Shown here one piece after another: positions 1 through 9,048 of a stretch of 64,000 nt of DNA. Position 1 is the first letter of the stretch, and each line of letters starts with the position of its first letter. A program made the position numbers and the translations under genes. Source of the DNA: Streptomyces albogriseolus (lineage in GTDB: Bacteria > Actinomycetota > Actinomycetes > Streptomycetales > Streptomycetaceae); assembly GCA_014650475.1 (NCBI GenBank), contig BMVA01000002.1, forward strand, positions 372,001 to 436,000. Reading direction: 5' to 3'. Under the pieces are notes generated by a model. The model had not been told where the DNA came from and did no database searches. It saw only the letters and a program-made list of their open reading frames with translations.

Positions 1-145
1 CACATGGCGGCGTACCGCGATCCCCACAATCGGAATTAGTACATCCGCCCCATTGCGGCCGGTGGGAGATCTATGCTCAACTCCTCTACACCAAAGCTTC
101 ACAGTTGAGGCAGCGGTCTTCCGTTGGGCCACATCCAGGGGGGAG

Positions 146-227
146 GCGGCAGCCGTTCCACGCCGCCGGCTGGGGGTGGGCCCGCGCGGGACCGCGGGTG
201 CACACCGGCGGGTGGAACGGCTGCCGC
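146..227. terminator. Long inverted repeat downstream of the aldo/keto reductase gene
   Basis: Arms at 146-161 and 212-227 are perfectly complementary over 16 bases (left arm GCGGCAGCCGTTCCAC). Pairing continues with one mismatch toward 169 and 205, and the spacer is about 35 bases. It lies about 40 bases after the TAA stop of the reductase gene, which reads leftward, so a factor-independent terminator is the simplest reading. There is no U-tract, which is usual in high-GC actinomycetes. Bases 1-145 hold nothing I can assign. Confidence 0.5.
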
Positions 228-264
228 ATATTTCTGTGGCCGCTGATGGCTTATGGCTTACGGC

Positions 265-1251
265 TTATCGCCGGAGGATGCGCTCCACCTCCGCCATCTC
301 GCCCTCGCTCAACGGCCCCTTGGCGAGCGCGCCGGCGTTCTCCTCGGCCTGGGCGACCGACCGGAAGCCGGGGATGGGCACGGTGCGCGGGCTGCGCGCC
401 CACAGCCAGGCCAGGGCGCCCTGGGCGAGAGTGCGGCCGCCGCTGGTGAGGACGTCCCGCAGCGCGTCGACGCGGGCCAGCCACTCGGGGTCGGCGCCGC
501 TGCCGTCGCCGAAGCCCCGCAGCCAGGCGGGCGGACGGTTGCGGATGTCCCCGGCCTCCAGCGGCCGGCCGCTCCCGTGCTTGCCGGTCAGCAGACCCAT
601 GGCGAGCGGGCTGCGGTTGACGGACGCGAGATCCGCCTTCTCACAGAGCAGCAGCAACTCGGGGGCGTCGTCGAGGACGTTGAGCGCGTGCTGCACGGCG
701 GCGCAGTGCGGCCCTTCGGCGAACACGGCGGCGCGGGCGGGGTCGTCGGTGCTCCAGGCGTACGCCCGGATCAGCCCCTCCGCCACGAGCTCCTCGCACG
801 CGTCGCGCAGGCTGGCCGCCCGGTCGGGGGCGGCGTCGGCGATGTGCAGCTGGTAGAGGTCGACGTGGTCGGTGCCGAGCCGGCGCAGGGAGGCGGTCAG
901 CGCACGGCGGAGGTGCTCCGGGGAGTCGTCGGTGCCGGTGAGGGTGCGGGTGTCGGGGTCGAAGAGGTTGCCCCACTTGGTGGCGACGACGACGTCGTCC
1001 CGCCGGGAGCCGAGCGCCCTGCCGAGGACTCGCTCGCTGTGCCCGGTGCCGTAGACGTCGGCGGTGTCGAAGAAGGTGACACCGAGGTCGAGAGCCCGCC
1101 GGATCGCCCGCACGGACTCCTCGTCGTCCACCTTCCCCCACCCGAGCGGCTGCCCGGCCCGGTCCTGCCACTCCCCACCGATCGCCCAGCACCCGAACCC
1201 GAGCGCGCTGACCTGGATACCACTGCGTCCCAGTGTGCGTGTGAACTCCAT
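265..1251 (-). CDS. Aldo/keto reductase
   Basis: A 328-residue NADPH-dependent oxidoreductase of the aldo/keto reductase superfamily, presumably cytosolic. The N-terminus (MEFTRTLGRSGIQVSALGFG) is typical of the family. The catalytic tetrad is recognisable: Asp and Tyr in FFDTADVYGTGHSERVLG, Lys in VVVATKWGN and His in LYQLHIAD. The C-terminal cofactor region contains PIPGFRSVAQAEEN. The frame is open for 75 codons further upstream, but ATG 1251 matches the usual start of the family. The Shine-Dalgarno is weak. It is the last gene of a leftward group behind the DUF1963-like gene (62-base gap). The physiological substrate cannot be read from the sequence. Confidence 0.9.
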   Translation of the reverse strand: MEFTRTLGRSGIQVSALGFGCWAIGGEWQDRAGQPLGWGKVDDEESVRAIRRALDLGVTFFDTADVYGTGHSERVLGRALGSRRDDVVVATKWGNLFDPDTRTLTGTDDSPEHLRRALTASLRRLGTDHVDLYQLHIADAAPDRAASLRDACEELVAEGLIRAYAWSTDDPARAAVFAEGPHCAAVQHALNVLDDAPELLLLCEKADLASVNRSPLAMGLLTGKHGSGRPLEAGDIRNRPPAWLRGFGDGSGADPEWLARVDALRDVLTSGGRTLAQGALAWLWARSPRTVPIPGFRSVAQAEENAGALAKGPLSEGEMAEVERILRR

Positions 1252-1313
1252 GCGGGGGACGGTAGGAGTTGGAGTGCGCGCCAGGGCAAGGGGGTTGCTC
1301 TCGCATCCTGTTC

Positions 1314-2279
1314 CTACTGCAGGACCAGCCGATGAGGGTGGGACCAATCTTGGGAGCAGACGAAAATCATGAGTCGCCCTCCCCGGCCCACGACGACTCG
1401 GGTAGGAGTGTTCGCGTCCGTGTCCGCCACGTGACGGTCCTCCAGAGGAACCCAACTGCGGGTGCCTCGATCCCACTCACGGCTGTCGATCGTCAACAAG
1501 AGGTCCATTCGCCGCCCACACGCGCACGTCACCTCCTCCGGGCCGGTGACCGGCCAAGGCGCGAACCCGCCGACTTTCCATCCAGGAGGGATGGAGAGGT
1601 CGAACTGGTAACTGACCGCGTCCTCGTCCTCCCAGTCCTCCCAGTCGTCCAGACGCGCTCTGATCGAGTAGGGCAGCAGGTCCCCCCATTGATGCTCGAC
1701 GACTTGTTCGGGATGGAGGATGCAGGGCTCGGGCACATACTCAGCGCGACCCACGACTTCCGGCTCCGGTTGCTCGGCCATGACTTCGGTGACCTCTGAA
1801 GCCTTTCGCCAGAAGAGATGCACACCGACATGACGATCTGCCCCGTGAGCGTTGAACGGGCACCAGAAGACCTGCAACACGTCGGCATCGTCGGGGAGAC
1901 TCAGACCTGGGACATCCTGTGTGCGTAGTTGCACGACAGGAAGGAGGGGAATGGGATCGGTGTCTGTCAGCCACGGCGCGTGACGCCCACGACGGAAAGT
2001 GCGCAGGAGCTCATATTCCTCCTCAGTCGGTCCGGCCGCCAGCAACTTCCTGGTCAAGCGGACCTCGCTGAGGCGTTCACCGAAGCGGCGTTTGTGCGGT
2101 TCCCTGCACTGAGGCCACGGTTCATCGGACGGCCAGAGGAAAGGACCGCCGACTGAGCTCCGCTCCGGCGTGGTGGTCCCCGGACGCGGGTGCAGTCGGG
2201 TAGCGACTCCACGATGCTCGGACAGGTCGGGAATCACCGCCTCGATATCAACGGGGCGCTCGGGCGTGGTGCGCGTCAT
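1314..2279 (-). CDS. DUF1963/YwqG-like protein, candidate immunity protein of the Rhs toxin
   Basis: A 321-residue soluble protein. The stretch GGPFLWPSDEPWPQC near residue 45 resembles the GG-x-P-x-L-P motif of DUF1963 (YwqG-like) proteins, and the acidic Trp-rich middle (DDWEDWEDED) fits that group. A CACGRRMD pair of cysteines lies near the C-terminus. No catalytic motif is visible. It follows the Rhs toxin gene on the same strand with an 88-base gap, which is the usual place of an immunity gene. Base composition is less GC-rich than the core genes and similar to the central part of the Rhs gene. The immunity role is inferred from position only. A general stress or housekeeping DUF1963 role is equally possible. 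Confidence 0.7.
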   Translation of the reverse strand: MTRTTPERPVDIEAVIPDLSEHRGVATRLHPRPGTTTPERSSVGGPFLWPSDEPWPQCREPHKRRFGERLSEVRLTRKLLAAGPTEEEYELLRTFRRGRHAPWLTDTDPIPLLPVVQLRTQDVPGLSLPDDADVLQVFWCPFNAHGADRHVGVHLFWRKASEVTEVMAEQPEPEVVGRAEYVPEPCILHPEQVVEHQWGDLLPYSIRARLDDWEDWEDEDAVSYQFDLSIPPGWKVGGFAPWPVTGPEEVTCACGRRMDLLLTIDSREWDRGTRSWVPLEDRHVADTDANTPTRVVVGRGGRLMIFVCSQDWSHPHRLVLQ

Positions 2280-2367
2280 GGTGCTCCTGTTCCGTCTCTC
2301 ACGGCAGCATACTCAACAGATACGGGACATGGGACTGTGCAGTGACGGATCGGCCGGCCACAGGATT

Positions 2368-5300
2368 TCAAGGAGTTCTCACCCCTGCCGCCGGATTGTC
2401 CAGGAAACCACTCAGGGAAAATCCCTTGTTACCGAAGGCTTCGAATTCGAGACGTATAGGAATGGGGTTGACGCCCTCGTAAATCGGAGTCACGCTATAT
2501 TGAACGATCTCGTCCTTCATAGCCGCATCTGCAATAGGCTTCTCGAACATCTCATACATGTGCGGATGATTGGTCGGATTTTGTGTCAAGGTAACCAAAT
2601 TGTGCGGCGCGTTCGGCCCTTTACCAGCCCCACCCAAAGTGTTGGCCAGCAGGTGACCACGTGCTTCGTTGAACAACGTCCCGTGCCCTCGCCAGCCCTT
2701 TGTCCACATCTTGCCCGCTTCCGTCCCCTGCGCAATAACCATCTCCTTACGGATACAGGCGGACACGCCGGTGGGTCGGCCCAGGTGGTCAGTAGCCTTG
2801 TAACGGACGCTACCGCCCCACGCGTAACGATCCGGACGGTTGGCATAGCGGGGCGCAAGCCCCAGCGGATCACACCCCTGCAAAGGGTTGAGAACGTAAA
2901 CGTCAGGATTGGGCGCAGGCTCCAACCCGAGAGGGTCCGAGCTGAAGTACCGGGCTGTCTCCGGATCGTAGTAGCGCTGGAAGTTGTAATGGAGACCCGT
3001 TTCAGGGTCGAAGTACTGCCCCGGAAACCTCAAAGGCGTGTACGCTGCCGCATCACGGTTCCACGCTGTCACGCCCCAGACGGTGGCGCGTGATCGCCAG
3101 GCAAGGTCACCATCCTCGCTCACGAGTTCCGTAGGCGTTCCGATCAGATCCGTGACTATGGAAAAGAATCGAGAATCTATCTCATCCCGACTCAAAGAGT
3201 CGACCCGGCGTTCGATCTGAGAAACTGGGTGGAGTCCGTCATACTCCCACGTCGTGACCACAGGGTGGGGCAGGTCGGGGCCGGTGACCTCTTGCTCCGC
3301 CAAATACGCCCCGTCCCAGGTGAAACGAACCTCTTCCACTACTCTTTGGCCGTCGGAACTGAGACGTTGTTTGCACGAACGCCGACCCAAGGGGTCGTAG
3401 AGATAACGCCACACAACGCCGTCAGGCGTCGTGACGGATGTCAGCCGGTCCTCACCGTCCCAGGTGTAGTGCCACACTTGGGCTTTGCGTGACAGTCTGA
3501 CCTTACGGCGTATAACGACACGGCCGGCAGCGTCGTAGCCGTACCGTATTCCGCCCGCGCGCATGAGCTTGTTGCCCCGGTGGACTCGATCACCTTGAGC
3601 TTCCTTACCAGGGTGATGCCCCGGCCATTCGGCATAGCTTTGATTTCCGCCCGCGTCGTACGCGTATTTCTCCTGCCACCCACGCGCCTCTACTGCCGTT
3701 ACTCGCCCCGCGGGATCGAGCGTGAAGCGACGCGTCCCGGACAGTGAGTCGTCTACCGCAACGAGGTGGCCATCAGCCCGGTAGCTGAATGAGCGCCGGA
3801 GCAAGGATCCCGCGGCGCTCGTGACTTCTTGCCCGACAACACGGCCGAGAGCATCCCACTCTCGCTTAACAGAGAGCCCTGTTGGGGAAAGAGCTCGGGT
3901 AACCTCCCGGCCGACGGCGTCATGGGAGAAGCTCAGCGCATGCCCGCCGGCTCGCATGTCAGAAATTCGGCCCGCTGCGTCGTACGCGTAGGTAGTCACC
4001 GAGCCGGTGGGCGTAGCCCTTTTCACAGGACGCCCGAGCTGGTCGTGCCACCGACGTAGCACCCGACCATCCACCGTTTCGGACAGAGCACGGCCAATGG
4101 CATCTCGCTCGTAACTGATGTCGCTGACCGAGTTGGACAGGTGAAGAACGCGGCCCATGACGTCTCGCTCGAAATGCGTCGTCCGGCCATCGACAGTCTT
4201 GGCCACCGTCCAGTCGAGTGCGTCGTACTGGTACTGGACACGCTGGCCCACCGCATTTGTCCGACTCACCAACCGGCCCGCCAAGTCGTATGCATACTCG
4301 ACGCGACGTCCGTCGAAGTCGGTCTCCGCCGTCAAGCGACCCGCCTGGTCGTACTCGTAAGCCCACTTCCTGCCTTGTGGATCGATGACCTTGCACAGTT
4401 GGAGGGTGGGGCTGTGTTCGTACTCATACCGACTTCCGTCGGCGAGAGTCTGGCTGGCAAGCATGTCGAAGTGGGTATACGTGTATCGAGTGACGCGCCC
4501 CTCCCCATCGGTGTAACTCAGGCAATTTCCTTCGCCGTCGTAAGACCACGTCTCTTCGTTGCCCTGTGATTTCACCCTGCGTGTCAAATGCCCGTCGACC
4601 GACCACCACAGCCCGGTTTCGGCTCCCGTGGCATCAACTATCGCGCTCAGACGCCCAAAAGAATCGTAGCGATACTCGGTGCTCGCTCCCAGCGGGTCGG
4701 TGACGAGCGTCGGCAGACCGGCGGCGTTGTTCTGAATGGTCATGTTGTTACCCAACGCATCAGTAGCCCGGATCAGGTGACCGCTCCGGTCGTGAAGGAA
4801 CGTCATTGTGGCGCCTGACTCATCCGTCACCGATGTCCGGTTCCCGCGCTCGTCATACGTGTGCCGAATGGTTGTTCCATCCTCCTGAAGGATGAGCAGC
4901 GGAAGGTTCAGGTCGCTGTACTCGACCGTGGTTTCCGCGCCGTCTGCCCGTATAACGGATCGAGGCAGGCCAAGAGCATTGTTCACTATGCGAGTGTGAT
5001 TTCCGAGCGGATCCGTACGCCCGATTATGTGATGTTCCTGATCGTACTCAGTACGTGTCACAGCGCCGAGGGGATCGATTTCTGCGACTATCAGAAATGC
5101 GTCATCGACTACATACTTCGAGGTGTGGCCGTCACCGGTAGTAGCCGTCGTCACCCGCAACCCCGGGAACGCAGGGTCACTGGTGTCATAGACAAGAGAC
5201 AAAGTGCAGTGTCCGGCTTCACCGCCTTCGAACACGCACCGGTCCTCGTCGTCGTATGCATAGCGATAACGACTGCCGTTCGAGTCGACCCAGGCAACTA

Positions 5301-7029
5301 TCCGCAGGCGGTCGTCATACTCGAACCTCAGTTGCAGGCCATTCGCCCCGTGTACCTCCGTGAGATTGCCGCCGGTATAGACGAATCGTCTGATGAGCGC
5401 ATCGCCACCCCCCTCTGCACCGCCGGCGAGATGCAGACTAGTGACCCGACCTTCTTCGATGGTGAGCCGGAGGTAGTACCCTCCTGACGAACGGATACCA
5501 ACCGGGAAGCCAAGTTCGTCATAGATGAACTCGATGCACCGACCGTTACGGTCGCAGAGTGCGATTATGGGCGCACAACTGTCGGTCTTCGGCTTGTCGA
5601 ACCGAAACTCCAATCCACCGAATGGGTCAGTTATCCGGTATCCACCGTCCTCGAGCCGGGTCAGCGGAAGCGGGGGGCCGACCCGAGGGTGTACCGACTC
5701 TTCGCCAGCAGGATGGGGATAGGACAGAAGTTGGCCATCGTCAGTGACGAAGATGATCCCTTCGTCATCTACTTCGAGGCGCTGATCAACAGTGGACGTC
5801 CATGAGGGACCGAACCACCACCCCGCCCGATAGTCGGACTGAACACGACGCTGGAAGACCAAGGGCAGAGCGCCGGGGAGTTCCACGTCCGTCTGAGGAA
5901 GGAACATCGTCCCCGTAGCCATGTCGATCGGGTCGCTCAGTCCCCTGCGAACCCTCGACTGCATGCGCGCGAACGCTTCTTGGGACCTGCTGAGCATGCT
6001 ACGAGCGCTCTTACCCAGTCCGCGCACTCCCGCGGCCATGCCCTTGAGCCCCATAGAACCCAGGTTTCTCATGCCTTTGGCGAGCCCGCCGAGGGTGGTG
6101 AGGCCCTTCATGCCAGGTATGCAGTCCAGCGCGGCCAGTCCGACGTCCCAGAGGGACGCCTGGCCTTTGCTGTATTTGTAGAGCGTGTCGGCGAGGACGA
6201 CGAGCGCGGCGATGAGGACGATCGCGCCGAGGATCGGCCCGCCGATGATCAGCGCGACGATGCCGACGACCGCGACCACGATCTTGCAGGCGGCGACGAT
6301 GTTGTCCCAGTTGTCGGTGAACCAGTCGCCGATCTCCTCCCACCACGACCGGTTCTGGATCCCCGCGTCGGAGGCCTCGTCGATCTTCGACTTCGCGTCC
6401 CGCGCCGCCTCCTCACGCATCTTCCGCGCGTCCGCGGCCATCTTCTTCGCCGCGTCCAGCGCGTTCTGCGCGGACGTGACGTCCGACTGCGCCTTCTCCT
6501 GCGCCGACTTCGCACTGCGCACATCACGGGTCGCGGCCCGCACCTTCGCCTCGTCCGGCTTGTCCGCGTCCGACTTCGACCCCGTCGGATCGTCCTTGTA
6601 CTTGTCGGCCTCCCGCGTCGCCCGCCCCACCCACGACTCCGCCGACGCCAGCTTCGACTTCGCCGACGACAGATCCGCCTGCGCCTCCCGCGCCTTCGCC
6701 AACGCCTTGTCCGCCAGCGCCTGCGCCCGCTCCAGCTTCGGCCAGTAATCCGCGAGCGCGTCCCCGCACATCGCGTACGACTTCTCCAGCTTCCTCAGAT
6801 TCTTCGGAACGCCGGAGAATTCCTCCTTGAACACCTTCGCCGACTTCCCCGCCCACTCCGCCAGCGTCCCCTCACCGGCCATCCCCTTCACCAGACGCAA
6901 CGCCTCGGAGACGTCGTCGGCGAAGTCGTGCAGGAATCGCGCGAGCTGGCGCACCCGCTCCGGGTCACCGGGCGTCGGGTCCTTGTCCAGGTCGAGAACA
7001 TGCCAATCAGTCGGCCGGTGACCCGCCAT
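2368..7029 (-). CDS. Rhs-repeat polymorphic toxin with C-terminal nuclease domain
   Basis: A 1553-residue polymorphic toxin. Residues 1-110 are helical and resemble the N-termini of T7SS-type (WXG/LXG-like) substrates. Residues 110-225 form an Ala/Lys-rich coiled coil. Residues about 241-283 form one or two hydrophobic membrane segments. DUF6531-like sequence (DPIDMATGTMF) starts near 366, followed by many YD/Rhs repeats (forms such as YDxxGRL). The core ends in the self-cleavage type motif DPLGL near 1391. The last 162 residues form the variable toxin domain, with RGHLL at about 1457-1461 followed by ANTLGG, NLVTLTQNPTN and a later Glu-rich strand. This pattern resembles the DNA/RNA non-specific endonuclease (Endonuclea_NS_2) group. 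The 5' third is much more GC-rich than the repeats and tip, suggesting mosaic origin. No PAAR or classical signal peptide was seen. Confidence 0.9.
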   Translation of the reverse strand: MAGHRPTDWHVLDLDKDPTPGDPERVRQLARFLHDFADDVSEALRLVKGMAGEGTLAEWAGKSAKVFKEEFSGVPKNLRKLEKSYAMCGDALADYWPKLERAQALADKALAKAREAQADLSSAKSKLASAESWVGRATREADKYKDDPTGSKSDADKPDEAKVRAATRDVRSAKSAQEKAQSDVTSAQNALDAAKKMAADARKMREEAARDAKSKIDEASDAGIQNRSWWEEIGDWFTDNWDNIVAACKIVVAVVGIVALIIGGPILGAIVLIAALVVLADTLYKYSKGQASLWDVGLAALDCIPGMKGLTTLGGLAKGMRNLGSMGLKGMAAGVRGLGKSARSMLSRSQEAFARMQSRVRRGLSDPIDMATGTMFLPQTDVELPGALPLVFQRRVQSDYRAGWWFGPSWTSTVDQRLEVDDEGIIFVTDDGQLLSYPHPAGEESVHPRVGPPLPLTRLEDGGYRITDPFGGLEFRFDKPKTDSCAPIIALCDRNGRCIEFIYDELGFPVGIRSSGGYYLRLTIEEGRVTSLHLAGGAEGGGDALIRRFVYTGGNLTEVHGANGLQLRFEYDDRLRIVAWVDSNGSRYRYAYDDEDRCVFEGGEAGHCTLSLVYDTSDPAFPGLRVTTATTGDGHTSKYVVDDAFLIVAEIDPLGAVTRTEYDQEHHIIGRTDPLGNHTRIVNNALGLPRSVIRADGAETTVEYSDLNLPLLILQEDGTTIRHTYDERGNRTSVTDESGATMTFLHDRSGHLIRATDALGNNMTIQNNAAGLPTLVTDPLGASTEYRYDSFGRLSAIVDATGAETGLWWSVDGHLTRRVKSQGNEETWSYDGEGNCLSYTDGEGRVTRYTYTHFDMLASQTLADGSRYEYEHSPTLQLCKVIDPQGRKWAYEYDQAGRLTAETDFDGRRVEYAYDLAGRLVSRTNAVGQRVQYQYDALDWTVAKTVDGRTTHFERDVMGRVLHLSNSVSDISYERDAIGRALSETVDGRVLRRWHDQLGRPVKRATPTGSVTTYAYDAAGRISDMRAGGHALSFSHDAVGREVTRALSPTGLSVKREWDALGRVVGQEVTSAAGSLLRRSFSYRADGHLVAVDDSLSGTRRFTLDPAGRVTAVEARGWQEKYAYDAGGNQSYAEWPGHHPGKEAQGDRVHRGNKLMRAGGIRYGYDAAGRVVIRRKVRLSRKAQVWHYTWDGEDRLTSVTTPDGVVWRYLYDPLGRRSCKQRLSSDGQRVVEEVRFTWDGAYLAEQEVTGPDLPHPVVTTWEYDGLHPVSQIERRVDSLSRDEIDSRFFSIVTDLIGTPTELVSEDGDLAWRSRATVWGVTAWNRDAAAYTPLRFPGQYFDPETGLHYNFQRYYDPETARYFSSDPLGLEPAPNPDVYVLNPLQGCDPLGLAPRYANRPDRYAWGGSVRYKATDHLGRPTGVSACIRKEMVIAQGTEAGKMWTKGWRGHGTLFNEARGHLLANTLGGAGKGPNAPHNLVTLTQNPTNHPHMYEMFEKPIADAAMKDEIVQYSVTPIYEGVNPIPIRLEFEAFGNKGFSLSGFLDNPAAGVRTP

Positions 7030-7130
7030 CCCGCAACCCCCGTTACGCGCACATCGTCAACACCTGTATGCACACGTGAACTTACCTGGAACCCTCGTTC
7101 GACAGGTAGGTGCACCCCGGACGTGACGGA

Positions 7131-7158
7131 GCCCGGGAGTCGTATCCAGCTCCCGGGC
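7131..7158. terminator. Stem-loop in the Rhs upstream region
   Basis: GCCCGGGAG at 7131-7139 pairs perfectly with CTCCCGGGC at 7150-7158 around a 10-base loop. It lies about 100 bases upstream of the Rhs start codon and downstream of the tRNA-like fragments on the minus strand. It could be a terminator for leftward transcription entering from the 7.5-8.3 kb gene, or a structure in the Rhs leader. Confidence 0.4.
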
Positions 7159-7223
7159 CCCTGGGGATGCCACCCAATTCGCACGCCGGCGGTGTTTGAG
7201 GACGGATCAGTCGTCAGGCCGTC

Positions 7224-7281
7224 GTGTTCTTCCTTTGAACTACCGCGCCGGGAAAGAGGCGCAGGCGAGAGTCGAACTCGC
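7224..7281 (-). other. Two juxtaposed tRNA-like fragments
   Basis: On the minus strand, 7281-7258 reads as a T-arm plus 3' acceptor strand: a GCGAG/CTCGC stem around the loop TTCGACT, then CTGCGCC. A few bases on, 7249-7224 reads as the 5' half of a tRNA: acceptor-like GGCGCGG, TA, then a GTTC/GAAC D-stem around AAAGGAA. I could not find the missing partner halves at the right distance, so neither forms a complete cloverleaf. They look like tRNA remnants or an old integration scar. The rest of 7030-7520 holds only the hairpins listed separately. Confidence 0.35.
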
Positions 7282-7464
7282 ATCCGACGGCGTTCGTCCG
7301 TCCCCGTTCGGTCCGGCGATCGGCGGCGATGCTGAGACTGGAGCGAGAGTCTGAGATTGACCGCGGCCGCCTCTGCGACGGACCGCTCTTCAGGCTGAAC
7401 TTCAGTTTCAGCTTGCGCTCCTGGCGCGAACCGGTCCTCAATCCGGCCCGTGCCCCGTAGCGCA

Positions 7465-7486
7465 CCCCCGCGCTCGCACGCGGGGG
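7465..7486 (-). terminator. Terminator-like hairpin after the 7.5-8.3 kb gene
   Basis: CCCCCGCG at 7465-7472 and CGCGGGGG at 7479-7486 form a perfect 8-bp GC stem with a 6-base loop. It sits 35 bases downstream of the stop codon of the leftward gene ending at 7521. Confidence 0.55.
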
Positions 7487-7520
7487 CGATCGTGGATGCC
7501 GCCTGTGGCCGCGCCGCGCG

Positions 7521-8252
7521 TCAGCCGAACAGGTAGCCGAACACCGCGTCGCCGACCCGCTGGTCGGTGACCTCGGTGCCGTTGGCCTCCTCACGGGCGA
7601 ACTTCACGGCCTGCTGGAGCTTCTCGACGCGCTCCAGCAGCTCGTTCACCCGCCGTGCCGGGAGGGCGCCGGAGAACTTCACGGTGGTCCAGTAACCGAT
7701 CGGCACGTCCTCGTAGTACACCTCGACCTGCGCCGGGTGCTTCTCCGTGGCCTCCGCCTTGACGTGGTTGCGCGGCACCTTCTTGGTGCGGATGGTGCGC
7801 ACCGGGTCGGTCTTCCACCAGTCCGTGGACGGGTCGAGGGACCAGGACTCCGCGGCGTCCAGCGTCGGCAGCTTCTTCACGAAGCCGTGCAGTTCGGCGA
7901 GCTGCTTCTCGAGGAAGAGCAGATAGCTGACGGGGGCGTCGGCGACGAGGGTCCGCCCGTCGACCGTGACGTCCGCGCGGGCCTCGCAGTTGGCCCAGTC
8001 CTTCGTCGCGGTGACGTCGAACAGCCGCGTCAGCGAGGCGGACACCTCGCGCAGCACGTCCTCGGCCTGCACCTGCACCCGCGTGGACTCGGGCGGCAGC
8101 TGCTCGCCCTCCTCGTCCTTCGGCTGGTACGTGCGCGAGATGCCGGCCAGCAGCGCCGGCTTCTGCACCTTGGCGTGCGCGGCGTTGATGTCCTGGAGCG
8201 ACTTGCTCTTGACACCCTTCTCGACCGCGATGATCTGGTTCAGCTTGGTCAC
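7521..8252 (-). CDS. Conserved hypothetical protein, possibly DUF7873 family
   Basis: A 243-residue soluble protein without recognisable enzyme motifs. It begins MTKLNQIIAVEKGVKSKSLQ, has a central charged region and ends in a helix-rich segment (ARRVNELLERVEKLQQAVKFAREEAN) that could form a short coiled coil. Proteins of this type recur in actinomycete genomes and their phages. I recall a DUF7873 label for them but cannot confirm it here. It is a single leftward gene with its own terminator-like hairpin, flanked by the tRNA-like fragments and the toxin-antitoxin pair, which fits an accessory location. No function is proposed. Confidence 0.75.
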   Translation of the reverse strand: MTKLNQIIAVEKGVKSKSLQDINAAHAKVQKPALLAGISRTYQPKDEEGEQLPPESTRVQVQAEDVLREVSASLTRLFDVTATKDWANCEARADVTVDGRTLVADAPVSYLLFLEKQLAELHGFVKKLPTLDAAESWSLDPSTDWWKTDPVRTIRTKKVPRNHVKAEATEKHPAQVEVYYEDVPIGYWTTVKFSGALPARRVNELLERVEKLQQAVKFAREEANGTEVTDQRVGDAVFGYLFG

Positions 8253-8479
8253 GGGCTCCCCCTTCGAACAGGGGGAACGTACCGCGGACGGTGGGGGCCC
8301 GTCGCCGCATTTTCCTCGTACGACTCCCGGGCGGTTGACGCCGGACCTCGGGCCGCGGCGGACCGGGGCGGCCCTTCATGTCGCGCAGTGTCCGCGCGGT
8401 GGGTGTGGGTCTCATGACGCGAGGCGAAGAGGCGGACCGCTGCGGTCACCTCGCGCCGACCTGTTCGCAGGACGGCACG

Positions 8480-8761
8480 TCAGGGAACCTGACGGTAGAC
8501 GTCGCGCCGATTACCGAGAGCCAGGACCCACACGATCAGCCGACCGTCCTCCACGGTGTAGACGACGCGGTAGTCACCGACCCTGAGCCGCCACCGGGCG
8601 CTGTGGCCCTGCAGGGCCTTGATGTCGAACGCCGCTGTGTCGCCGGCGTCCATCGCCTTCTGCAACTCGGTGAGCCGATACAGGATCCGCAGGGCGTCCG
8701 AGCGCGGGATCTTGAGCATGTCCCGCTGCGCGTGCGGCGTGAAGCGCGTGACGTATCCCAT
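8480..8761 (-). CDS. RelE/ParE-type toxin
   Basis: A 93-residue protein of the RelE/ParE toxin superfamily. Family landmarks are the N-terminal strand VTRFTPHAQRDMLKIP, a helical hairpin, and the C-terminal strands WRLRVGDYRVVYTVEDGRLIVWVLALGNRRDVYR, with the Arg and Tyr positions used by RelE enzymes to cut ribosome-bound mRNA. It starts 4 bases after the antitoxin stop on the same strand, so the two are translated together. Expected to act on translating ribosomes unless held by its antitoxin. Whether it is RelE-like (mRNA cleavage) or ParE-like (gyrase) cannot be settled by eye, but the fold and size fit RelE/YoeB-like members best. Confidence 0.88.
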   Translation of the reverse strand: MGYVTRFTPHAQRDMLKIPRSDALRILYRLTELQKAMDAGDTAAFDIKALQGHSARWRLRVGDYRVVYTVEDGRLIVWVLALGNRRDVYRQVP

Positions 8762-8765
8762 GCGG

Positions 8766-9047
8766 TCAGTCCCGGTCGGAGCGGAGCATGGCGGCCATCT
8801 CCTCGAGCGAGACCGATCCCTCCAGGCCCTCGGACTCGGCTTCGTCGGCCAGCCGGTTGAGCCAGGCTTCTTCGGCGTCCTCGGCGATCCGGCGCAGCCG
8901 CTGGTACTCCTCGATGTCGATCACGACGGCCTCCTGCTTTCCGCGCCGGGTGATGATCGTCGGGGTCTCCTCGCGCCGGGCACGGTCGATGACGTCGGCG
9001 AGGTGGCCTCGGACCTCGGCCATGGATTCGATCACCGGTTCACTCAT
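8766..9047 (-). CDS. Phd/YefM-type antitoxin
   Basis: A 93-residue antitoxin of the Phd/YefM family. The N-terminal DNA-binding half contains the typical signature (AEVRGHLADVIDRARREETPTIITRRGKQEAVVIDIEEYQRL). The acidic C-terminal tail should bind and neutralise the RelE-type toxin encoded directly downstream. ATG 9047 was chosen because it gives the family N-terminus (MSEPVIESM) and begins one base after the TGA of the ATPase gene upstream. An ATG at 9071 would add eight residues. A perfect 12-bp palindrome at 9062-9073 just upstream is a plausible autoregulatory operator. Confidence 0.88.
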   Translation of the reverse strand: MSEPVIESMAEVRGHLADVIDRARREETPTIITRRGKQEAVVIDIEEYQRLRRIAEDAEEAWLNRLADEAESEGLEGSVSLEEMAAMLRSDRD

Positions 9048-9048
9048 G

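Noticed and set aside
5980-7335. Plus-strand 451-codon ORF rich in Arg/Leu
   Set aside because: It is the antisense shadow of the Rhs gene N-terminus; composition is meaningless and there is no ribosome site.
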